Positions 11,740 through 21,072 of a stretch of 64,000 nucleotides of DNA are shown piece by piece. Each line of letters begins with the position of its first letter. The stretch's first letter is position 1. The translations under genes and the position numbers were made by a program. The notes beneath the pieces were generated by a model. That model saw only the letters and a list, made by a program, of their open reading frames with translations. It searched no databases and was not told the origin of the DNA. Origin of the DNA: Wyeomyia smithii (lineage: Eukaryota > Arthropoda > Insecta > Diptera > Culicidae); NCBI RefSeq assembly GCF_029784165.1, contig NC_073695.1, positions 163,009,365 through 163,073,364 on the forward strand. Reading direction: 5' to 3'.

Positions 11740-12140
11740 TGTGTGTGCAGTGTGCACATATAGCGTATGTGCATCTGTATTGCCATGACATTTGCGATGA
11801 TAGGGATGGCGCTGTTGCGTGTGTATGGCTAGCTATAGCGTGTGTAAGACACTAGCATGTGTAGCATATTATGGCTATTGCGTGTATATCTTCAGCGTGT
11901 GTACGGGTAGTTATAGCTTGTGTGTGGATAGCTGCTGCGTGTGTAATGATTAGTTATAGCGTATGTATGGATAGTAATAGCACATGGTTGAATAGCTTAT
12001 GCGTGTGTATAGATAGTTGTATCGGATGTATGGAGAGGAATAGCGTGTGTATGGATAGCTATAGCTACAGCGTGTGTATGAATAGTTTTAACGCGTGATT
12101 AGATAGTTATAGCATGTGTGTGAATAACTATAGCGGGTGT
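11740..12140. repeat. Degenerate minisatellite (ATAGCGTGTGTATGGATAGC type)
   Basis: About 17 imperfect units of 20-24 bases with core GCGTGTGTATGGATAG(C/T)TATA. It occupies the same place after unit 2 as the array at 9580-9830 does after unit 1. An open frame through it (11871-12098) is a by-product of the repeat. Confidence 0.75.
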
Positions 12141-13099
12141 TTATCGAAGATTATTATTGTTATTGAAAATATTAAAACGTCTTAACGAACACAGTTGTGA
12201 ATTTGATTTTACAGCAGCGATTTTAACTTCTTCAGCCAGTCTTTATTCATCGAGGAAAAATTACTACCTATGAATGATCAACACTTATTTACTAGAAATT
12301 TGATTTAGATCAAAACGGGTTCTTTTGAGTATCATAAGTTATTGGTAAAAAGAGTTGCAAGTTTTCTCAATGAGCATTCATTAAATTTTCGTTTTTGTTT
12401 CTCGGTGCGCGGTTTTGATTTTGTTTCTCGCACACAGAGAAAGAAAAAAACTTGTCGCTATCGTGAAAAATAACAAAACAATTAGAAATGCTCTAAATCA
12501 CAACTGAAGAAGTTAAGATATTTTCCTGTCACTCGCCCAAACCTTGATAACAACTACCGAAAAACGTGTGATTGAGCTCTTGCTATATTGAGTTATTGAA
12601 CCAAACGTTTTTTTTTTCAAATACATGAAGTTATATGCTGGGCTGGAACTAACCTAGCATGAGTTTTATCGATTAAATGTCAAACAATTTTCAAATTTAA
12701 AATTTTCGGTTGAATCGTGCTGGGCTCCAATTTCAGATAGTTTCGTAAAGTTTGCTTTTTGCTTAGATAGGAAAATTTTACCAATTCGCTCAATTAAATG
12801 ATTGTCTTGGTAGTGCAGCAAACAAAGGGTTGATTCGAATATGTATGAAATGACAGCGATTAAATAAAAGATATCCATTCTTTTAGTATATATTATTATT
12901 TATAACGTTTTAACGTCTCAGCATCCAGAAATGCACTGTTAGATAAAATTGCAGCAAATACTAGAGTTGCAATTCTCTCTACTATTTGTTTTAATGGAAT
13001 ATAAGAATACCGTAGTCCAACGTCATGCGGTCGTGTCTTGAATACCACCCTCCTACTTTTTTAGTAAATAGCAGCTAAAAGAATCGCAATGTGAGAGGA
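12141..13099. other. AT-rich spacer, nothing recognised
   Basis: No gene. The end of the stretch (13010-13064) contains the word GCGGTCGTGTCTTG with flanking ACCCTCCTAC, which recurs at about 26498 and 55076. Confidence 0.45.
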
Positions 13100-16040
13100 A
13101 GTTAGAAACATTATATCTGAATATTGCTGGTTTATCTACAAATTATGTTGCTTTGCGGCATCTTGTGGAAACAAAACGTCCAATGTTAGTATTTATAACC
13201 GAAACTCATATAGTAGATGCTGATGCATTTGATCAGTATAGTTTTCCGGGATACAAAGTTGCTTTTTGCCTTTCGCATTCCAGACATACTGGTGTTGTTG
13301 CTATTTACGCCAAGGAATCAGTAACATTCAACATTCTATCAAACGAATCTGTTGAAAACAATTGGTTCCTTGGAATTTCAGTTGAAGGAGGCATGACGAT
13401 TGGAAACTTCGGACTTTTATATCACTCCCCTAGTTCAAGTAACCAGCGTTTTTAAGAAATATTAGATAACTGGTGGGATAACTTCGTTGATTTAAACAAA
13501 TTAAATGCCATTGCTGGAGATTTCAATATTGATTGGTTGAATGATCCAAATTCGAATCAATTGAAGCAGTTAGCTAACTTTTACAATTTAACACAAACGG
13601 TTTCAGAATTTACGAGAATTCCCAGACATTCGCGTACATTAATTGATCACGTGTTTGCCAATTTTGACAACGTTCATTCTGTTACAGAGGCCGATTGTAA
13701 AATTTCAGACCATGAGACAATTTGTATTTTGATGAAGAATGATCGAAACCGTGATGAAAAGGTAAAAATTAAGTGCTGGAATAGATATTCAAAACAGGCA
13801 TTGTCTCAGCTTGTTTTGAGAAGCTTTGATTTTCTCCCAATAACTGGTGATTTGAATAATAAAGCAGCTGTTCTCACCAATACGCTGAAAGAGTGTACCA
13901 GTAGTCTAGTTTTTGAAAAATATATAGAATCGGATAAATCGAACAGCTGGTACTCTTTGGATCTTTTACGTTTAAAACGTAAAAGAGATAAAAAGTACAA
14001 ACAATTTTGCCGAAGTAACGATAACAATGATTGGAATAGGTACACTGTAGCGCGTAATTTATATTCACGCGCCTTGAAAAAGGCCCGTTGTGAATATATA
14101 CAGAGGAAGATCGATCAACATCAAAATAACAGCAAAGAGTTATGGAAAATATTAAGAACATTAATGAAAAATTAAAGATCATTTTCCGCAATCCATAACA
14201 TTTGACGGTTTGAGAGAACAATCAGCGCGAGTAATAGCAGAGAAATTCAACAATTATTTCGTTGATAGTGTTCAATCGATCAATCAAAGCATTGATTTGG
14301 TCAATGAACCGGACGAGATAACACAGCCGATCAATAATAACTGTAGCTTTGATGGTTTTCATCCTATTACTTTTGCAGAGTTGAAAGATATTTGTTTTTC
14401 TTTGGAAAGATCGGCTGGTATCGACAATGTCAACGCAAAAGTAATACAAGATTGCTTTTATGTTATTGGACACAACCTGCTGGACCTTGTTAATGAATCA
14501 TTACAAACGGGGCACGTGCCTGAAGTTTGGAAGGAATCTCTTGTGGTTCCTATCCCCAAGATTACTGGGACGAATAAAGCCGAAGAGTTCCGTCCCATTA
14601 ACATGTTGCACACATTAGAGAAAATATTAGAACTTGTTGTAAAAGGCCAGCTGATGAATTATTTAAATAGTAATAACTTGCTAATCCCAGAGCAATCAGG
14701 TTATCGAGAGGGTCACTCTTGTGAGTCTGCTTTGAATCTGGTGTTAGCAAAATGGAAAGAAAAAATCGAGGCTAAAGAAACTATTTTTGCGGTGTTTTTG
14801 GATCTAAAACGCGCTTTTGAAACAATTGCTAGGTCCTTATTGTTACAAACATTGGAGCGCTTTGGTATCGTAGGGACAGCATACAAATGGTTTGAAAACT
14901 ATTTGTGCGCTAGAACTCAGAAGACTCGTTTCAACGATTTTGATTCGGATTCCATTGCTAATACACTTGGTGTACCGCAAGGAAGTGTTCTAGGGCCCAT
15001 TTTATTCATTATTTACATTAATGACATGAAGCGAGTTTTACGGTTCTGTGATGTTAATTTATTCGCTGATGACACTGTTCTGTTCATTGCAGCGAAGCAT
15101 CCGCTTGATGTTGTAGCACTTCAAAACCAAGATTAACATTATCTAGCGAATTGGTTAAAATTTAAGCAACTAAAGTTAAACATTAGTAAGACAAAGTTTT
15201 TGATAATTTCTTCAGCCAACTCCAGACTAGACGTAAATATTGAAATTGATGGTGAGACGATTGATCGTGTAAATGAAATAAAGTATCTTGGAGTAATTAT
15301 TGATGACAGATTAACTTTTAAGTCTCACATTGATAATGTCATCAAAAAAATGGCCAGAAAATACGGTGTCTTGTGCCGGTTAAAGGATGAATTGACTATT
15401 AGAAGTAAAATTCAGTTGTACAAGTCAATTATTTCACCACATATAGATTTCTGCTCATCCATTTTATTCCTGGCAAACAATACGCAAATATTGAGATTGC
15501 AACGTTTACAAAATAGAATTATGCGATTAATATTAAAATGTAATAGATACACTTCCTCGAGTTTTATGCTGGACGCATTGCGATGGCTTTCTGTGAAGCA
15601 AAGAGTATATTTTTTGACAATGGTGTTTCTATATAAAATTTTTAATAATATGTTGCCTCGATATTTGTGTGACCGGATTGATAGAGGAAGAGATTTGCAC
15701 AGGTACAACACTAGAAACGCGGAAGATGCCAGAACACAAAATTTTCTTTTTGGAAGATCACAGAACTCTCTGTTGTACATAGGAATAAACTTTTTCAATT
15801 CGATGCCCAGGCAAGTAAAACGTGCAGCAACAATGGCAGAGTTTAAACGGCTTTGCATTTCACACATAAAGTCTGTTTTGTAGACAGCATAGATTTTTTG
15901 TAAATTTATAAAGAAGATTGTAAAATTGAAATATTTTTTTTTTAATTTATTTGGTACATTAAGTTATTATGTTCATTGATGATGATGGATTTTTTGTTTG
16001 AATATAGTTATATAATATTAAATAGTAGAGTAAAAAAAAA
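13100..16040 (+). pseudogene. CR1/jockey-type LINE ORF2, 5'-truncated copy
   Basis: Encodes the ORF2 of a non-LTR retrotransposon, matching the copy at 35608-40200. An apurinic-type endonuclease (FITETHIVD, YHSPSSS, AGDFNIDW, LIDHVFANFD, SDHE) is followed by a reverse transcriptase (FRPINMLHTLEK, FLDLKRAFE, GVPQGSVLGP, catalytic FADDT near 15063). It begins just inside ORF2 at the NIAGLSTNYVALR segment, so ORF1 and the 5' end are missing. Breaks: in-frame TAA at 13453-13455, a frameshift between 14160 and 14210, and TAA at 15134-15136. The 3' region to about 16040 ends in an A-rich tail. It is dead on arrival and older than the second copy. Confidence 0.93.
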
Positions 16041-16619
16041 GAGTCGGCTACACATGTTTGAGTCACGCGCGCGGAGACTGACATAGACAATCTTGATATG
16101 AGTACATCAGGTTTAAACCCCTGAAATGGAAACAAAAAGCATATCGGGTTGACAAATTGCTTTTTGGCTTGTAATATTTTCTAAATTATTTCACTTTCTT
16201 TTTAACAATTCATCTGTTTTCACAATTTTAAATAGGGTTTGGAGCGAAAACTGAAGAGGCTTGAGTTTGCCTGTGATCTGTAGAGCTCGTTATCGAGAAC
16301 TATAGTATCATTGGATCTCTCTCGTAGTTCTAGATCGTTATCTAGAACCAATTCTGATTAGTGCACGCTCTTAAACATTAGGTTCAATTCCTAATCAAGT
16401 CCAGATAATTTTCGGGTTGGAAACGTTCTGAATGAGCCTTGGATTGGAAATCCGTCAAATTTTTTTTTTAATTATTGGTATTCATTTGAAGGGTTACTAT
16501 GTCTGAAATTAATAACCAGTCCGTTATTTGTTTGCCAACTGGTTACATTGCATGTTTTTAAAAATATCTCATATAGATAAATCGTCCAGCTCAAACCGAT
16601 GTAGGGGTATGAGGTGGGA

Positions 16620-16650
<31 letters not shown>

Positions 16651-17044
16651 CGTTTGCATACTCTATGACGGGGAAAATGTTGCTTGGCAGCTCTTGTCTT
16701 ATTTTTTCGCTACTCCGTATGCATACAACGAGCGAACTAATACACGCCCACCGGATGAATTGGAGATTGAAAAAACTTGTAACATGTGCAACTTATGCGA
16801 AGGTGTGTGATTTTTTTTTTGACTTGAGGTGGAAAGGGAGCATTTTTCGACAGAAAAAACGTTGCATGTGGTTGAAACGACCATTATTAGATAGTCGTAC
16901 TCTCATAACACGTGCTAAATATATCACAGTATGTGTTGTTATTTAACTGGGGAAGAATTTTATTGCTTTTTAAGTAATGGATTTGTTACCTAAAAGGTAA
17001 TTTTGCGCTATTGCTTTTAAAGTAATAAGGAAAAGTTTTGCGTG
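16041..17044. other. Spacer with (CAT)n and a dispersed repeat
   Basis: Bases 16500-16640 are an inverted, diverged copy of about 34975-35120 (shared GATAAATCGTC, GTAGGGGTA.GAGGTGGGACC). A (CAT)n microsatellite fills 16620-16650. A tRNA T-arm-like string near 16380 is not part of a complete cloverleaf. No gene. Confidence 0.5.
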
Positions 17045-17046
17045 TA

Positions 17047-17166
17047 GTATCTGATAGTATAGATTCAATGCGGTCACACTTGTTATGCTACGGAAATAAA
17101 GTGGTTTTCAGAAGTGAATTAATTACAATTATTGTGCAGCACCGACTGGAAAGAAAGATCCCAACA
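17047..17166 (+). repeat. 5' LTR of gypsy element, right part
   Basis: Matches 26233-26352 with two visible substitutions and ends CCAACA. Together with 10230-10306 it reconstitutes a 197-bp LTR. Confidence 0.93.
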
Positions 17167-17167
17167 G

Positions 17168-17186
17168 TGGCTGACGAGGATGGGAT
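17168..17186 (+). promoter_or_regulatory. Primer binding site (tRNA-Ser-like)
   Basis: One base after the 5' LTR reads TGGCTGACGAGGATGGGAT. Apart from one extra T this fits the complement of the 3' end plus CCA of an animal tRNA-Ser(GCT). Position and sequence are as expected for minus-strand priming. The tRNA identity rests on memory of the tRNA and needs alignment. Confidence 0.65.
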
Positions 17187-17329
17187 CAACAGCCAATAAT
17201 AATAATAATAAAAAAAACTGGATATCGATTAGAGCGTATTCAGCTGCCACGGATTTGAGGTTATTTTTTCACAACAAAAGCCGACAGGTATGTTTTGATT
17301 TGACTAGCTATTAGAGTTATATTGAATGG

Positions 17330-17435
17330 TGGCTTAAATGCCGTTGGCTTCAATGCCGGAGAATGATGGCTTCAATGCCGTTGGCTTCAATGCCGGAAAA
17401 TGTTGTTTCAATACCGGAAAATGAGGCTTTAATGC
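17330..17435 (+). repeat. Short tandem repeat in the gypsy leader
   Basis: Four to six imperfect copies of a unit with core GGCTTCAATGCCGGAAAATG between PBS and gag. The spacing varies between about 17 and 34 bases. Confidence 0.7.
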
Positions 17436-17572
17436 CGTTTCGATTTGATTTTTGGATATTGGAAGGAACTGAAAAAGGCTGCCTTTTTCAATATGACTCG
17501 AGTATTAAGTTTGAAAAAAAAAATGTTCAAACGGATAAAAAAAATATAACATTGTGTTATTATTCTAGGATT

Positions 17573-18470
17573 ATGGATCGCTGGGAGATCATGCCTTTTC
17601 TTTTCAAACCACTGCCTCAGAGTGAGATTCGAGCTCAGTAGATGAGGTGGAAGAGAAATTTTGACTATGTTGTACGGGCCAGTGATGAAAAGAACAAAAC
17701 AAAACTGAAGTTTTTCCTCCTGGCAAAAGTAGGACCCGACGTTCAAGAGGTAATTTGTTTGCTAATTGCTTTCATTTACCGGCTAGCTTACATTGTTTTT
17801 CTTGGGTCAAGGTTTTTTAAGCTATTCCAAATGCGGACGTAGAAGAGGATGAAGAAAAAGGCATTGACCCGTACAAAGTGGCATTAACGAAACTTGACGA
17901 ATATTTCGCTCCCAAACACCATGAATCCATGGAAAGAAATATTTTCTGGACGTTGAAACCCGAACCCGGAGAAAATTTGGAAAAATTTATGCTTAGAGCC
18001 CGAGAACAAGCGTATAAGTGTAATTTCGGAACAAATCAACAGGAAAGTCGTGACATTTGCGTTATTGATAAGATCACACTTCTGGCTCCGCATGATCTCA
18101 GAGAGAAATTACTCCAGAAAGACCAACTCACTCTGAACGATGTCTTTAAAATCGTTGCTTCCCATCAGTCAGTTAAATACCAAGCAAGTCAGATGGTACT
18201 AGCTGGGCCTTCTGGGCAGTCACAAACGATGATCACAGGAGAAGTCAATCGATTGTACACACCACCATCGAACCGGGCTCAGGAATGTTCTCGTTGTGGC
18301 TGAAGAGGACATTTGGCCAATGATAAGATTTGTCCAGCTCGTGATAAACCATGCAACCAGTGTAAGCGCATTGGTCACTTTTACAAAAAGTGTAAAGCGT
18401 TACAAGCGCGATCGACATATCATATATCAACATCGCACAAACCTGTTAAGCCGACTTTCCAAAGGATCAG
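17573..18470 (+). pseudogene. Ty3/gypsy gag
   Basis: Gag of the element 10230-26352. The start at 17573 (MDRWEIMPF) precedes a matrix/capsid-like segment (WKRNFDYVVRAS, KFFLLAKVGPDVQE). The capsid continues at 17821 (DVEEDEEKGIDPYKVALTKLDEYF) and ends in two CCHC-like knuckles (CSRCG..GH, CNQCKRIGHFYKKC). Defects: TAG at 17639-17641, TGA at 18301-18303 inside the first knuckle, and a 72-bp GT...AG-bounded interval (17750-17821) separating two capsid halves in different frames. Pol follows in the same frame. Confidence 0.88.
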
Positions 18471-20490
18471 AGCAGTACCAGTGGATGGACAAGGACTCTC
18501 AGAAGAAACTAAGAAGGACGATGGAGAGTTGCAGAGTTTTATCTTCTCGATTGGTGACGGTGACGAGTTCATTTGGCTTAAAGTTGGTGGAGTTATGATG
18601 CAAGCACTCATCGATTCCGGTTGCAACAAGAATATAATCGACGACGTCACATGGGACAGGCTGAAATTACGAGGCATCGCCATTCAAAATGCGACGAAGC
18701 AGGTGGACCACAAGCTCCGTGGATACGGAAAGGATTGTAAGCCAATGGATGTAGTGGGTATGTTCGAAGCAACGGTCGAAGTTAATGGAGTCGATCATCA
18801 GACCAATGGAGAAGCACGGTTCTACGTAATCAAGGGCGGGAATCAACCCCTCCTTCGTAAAAAGACAACACGGGAACTGAACGTGCTGAGACTGGGACCT
18901 CCGATTCCGGAGAATGGAGTATTCGAGGTAAGAGATTATTTTTCATATTTTTTATAGTTACATGAGGAAGATATGAACGTATGTAAAATAAAGATTAACA
19001 GCTCTACGCCCTTTCCCAAAATGAAAGGGATCAAGCTTCGCATTCCGATCGATACATCCGTAACACCGGTGGCTCAACATGCCAGAAGGCCACCTATTGC
19101 TTTGCTTGGGAGAATAGAGGAGAAACTGGATCAGCTTGAATTAGCTGATATTATCGAAAAAGTTACCGGCTATAGTGATTGGCTTTCACCATTGGTAGTC
19201 CTTGTTAAAGACAACGGTGAATTGAGAATTTGTGTTGATATGCGAATGGCAAACCGCGCAATCAAACGAGAATATCATTTCATGCCAACAATTGACGACT
19301 TTCTACCCAGGATGAAATCCGCGAAGTTATTTTCCAGATTGGACATAAAAGAAGCCTTTCATCAGATTGAATTAGATGAGACTTCACGGGCAATTACTAC
19401 TTTCATTACCCATCACGGAACGTACAGATACAAACGCCTGATGTTCGGGGTCTCTTGTACGCCAGAAATGTTTCAAAAAATTCTGGAGCAGTTACTAGCA
19501 AGTTGCCAGAACTGTATCAATTTTATTGACGACATTATTGTATTCGGTGCGGATGAAGCAGAACATGATCGATGCTTGAACAAAGTTTTGAATGTTTTAA
19601 GAAATCATAATGTTTTGCTTAACACGAAGAAATGTCTTTTCAAAGTTATGGAACTAGATTTTTTAGGTCACTATATCTCCAGCCAAGGAATCCGACCCGC
19701 GGAGAGCAAAGTTCAGGCACTAAAAGCTTTTCAAACTTCGAAAAACGCTGAGGAGCTTAAAAGTTTTTTAGGCTTGGCCACTTACGTTGGACGATTTTTG
19801 CCTGAACTAGGAACGATATCTGCACCTCTTCGTTTACTGACGCATCATGGAGTTACGTTCCAGTGGACTGATGTCCATGAAACAGCTTTCCTGAAGTTGA
19901 AGGATATGATCAGCGATGTTAAGCAGTTGAAATTTTTCGATGCCGGCATGCGCACCAGAGTTGTAGCAGATGCATCTCCTGTTGCACTTGGTGCCGTGTT
20001 GGTGCAGTTTGCACATGTTACTGACGACTCGAATCCACGGATAATCTCCTATGCAAGCAGAAGTTTGACGTCTACAGAGCAGCGATACTGCCAAACAGAA
20101 AAGGAGGCTCTAGCTCTTGTTTGGGCAGTAGAACGGTTTGCCGTTTACCTTGTAGGCCGCAGATTTGAACTCGAAACGGATCATAAACCGCTAGGAGCCA
20201 TTTTCTCGCCTACATCGCGCCCATGCTCTCGTATAGAGAGATGGGTTCTTCGATTGCAATCGTTCACGTTTGATGTCAAATACCGAAAAGGATTAGCAAA
20301 TATCGCTGATTCTTTTTCTAGGTTGACCAAGCATCAACCTACTCCGATCGATAATGCGCAATCCGATGAGAAGTTTCTAATCCTCGCAATCTTAGAGTCG
20401 ACTGCAATTGACATCAATGAGATTGAAAACGCTACGACCAATGATCGACGTTGGTCCGAGGAGCTCTCGGTAGTGGAGTTTGGACAAATA
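18471..20490 (+). pseudogene. Ty3/gypsy protease, reverse transcriptase, RNase H
   Basis: The protease active site is MQALIDSGCNKNIID, about 18598-18640. RT runs from about 18973: LRICVDMRMANRA, ARLDIKEAFHQI-type motif (here SRLDIKEAFHQIE), LMFGVSCTPEMFQK, and catalytic NFIDDIIVFG near 19516-19545. Connection and RNase H follow (FLGHYISSQGIRP, VVADASPVALGAVL, YCQTEKEALALVW, ETDHKPL). A 30-bp in-frame insertion ending in TAG (18928-18957), with GTAAGA at its left and TTTTTTATAG at its right, lies between protease and RT. A frameshift near 20490 separates RNase H from integrase. Stretches between the breaks are otherwise well preserved. Confidence 0.92.
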
Positions 20491-20842
20491 TGGAGCTTGA
20501 AGCGTACGAACCGTTTCAAAATGAACTTGGCTTTGTTGGAGAAGTGGTCGTAAGAGGCAACAAGATGGTAATTCCAACATGCCTTAGGGAACGATTCTTA
20601 CAACTCGCACACGAAGGTCATCCGGGAGAATCAGCAATGAAACGAAGACTACGCGAGAGAGTCTGGTGGCCAGGGATGGACAGAGAAATTTCGAAATGGG
20701 TTGCCACGTGTGAAGGATGCCGTTTAGTTGGGTTGCCACAAAGACCAGAACCGATGCATCGAAGATCATTGCCTATGGAGCCTTGGACAGATTTGGCCAT
20801 AGATTTCCTTGGACCTTTGCCGAGCAATGATTACTTACTAGT
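20491..20842 (+). pseudogene. Ty3/gypsy integrase, N-terminal part
   Basis: HHCC zinc-binding domain (LAHEGHPGESAMKRRL, WWPGMDREI, CEGCRLVG) and the start of the catalytic core (PWTDLAIDFLGPLPSNDYLLV, with first catalytic Asp in AIDFLGP). It is cut at 20842 by the LINE and continues after the 14-bp target duplication at 25240. Confidence 0.9.
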
Positions 20843-21072
20843 TTTTTTTTTTAGGGGGGATTTGTTAGTAGCTCAAGTATTTATGATAAATATTAGTAAA
20901 TAATGAGTATGTGTGTCCAATCACAAATGGTGACTTCTCAACACTGTTAGAAATTTGTAATTTTAATTGTTAGGATTTGTTTGCTTTCGCAATTAGGACT
21001 TATCATTCGTAGGGATTTAAACCTACTTGTCAGAAAAGGGGAAGTAAACTTACAACTAACTTAATTGCTAAC

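Larger units (their letters stand above)
10307..17044. mobile_element. 6.7-kb TA-flanked insertion in the gypsy 5' LTR
   Basis: Lies between TA at 10305-10306 and TA at 17045-17046 within an LTR whose intact form is known, so the boundaries are exact. Its ends read CACCCAACGCAAAC... and ...GTTTTGCGTG, a short imperfect inverted repeat. Both subterminal zones are rich in AGTAATAA/TTATTACTTT words. It contains a hairpin (10330-10420), promoter-like unit 2, a minisatellite and a 5'-truncated LINE. It is either one composite DNA transposon or successive insertions; no transposase of its own was recognised. Confidence 0.7.

Noticed and set aside
11871..12098. Cys/Ser-rich 75-residue frame
   Set aside because: It is the translation of a GCGTGTGTATGGATAG minisatellite, not a gene.
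16375..16400. tRNA T-arm-like string TTAGGTTCAATTCCTAA
   Set aside because: The arm folds, but no acceptor, D and anticodon arms are present at the right distances.
17132..17314. Open frame just downstream of the 5' LTR
   Set aside because: It covers the PBS and untranslated leader; the recognisable gag begins at 17573.
19834..20094. Minus-strand frames across the gypsy RT and LINE ORFs
   Set aside because: They are antisense shadows of well-supported coding regions.
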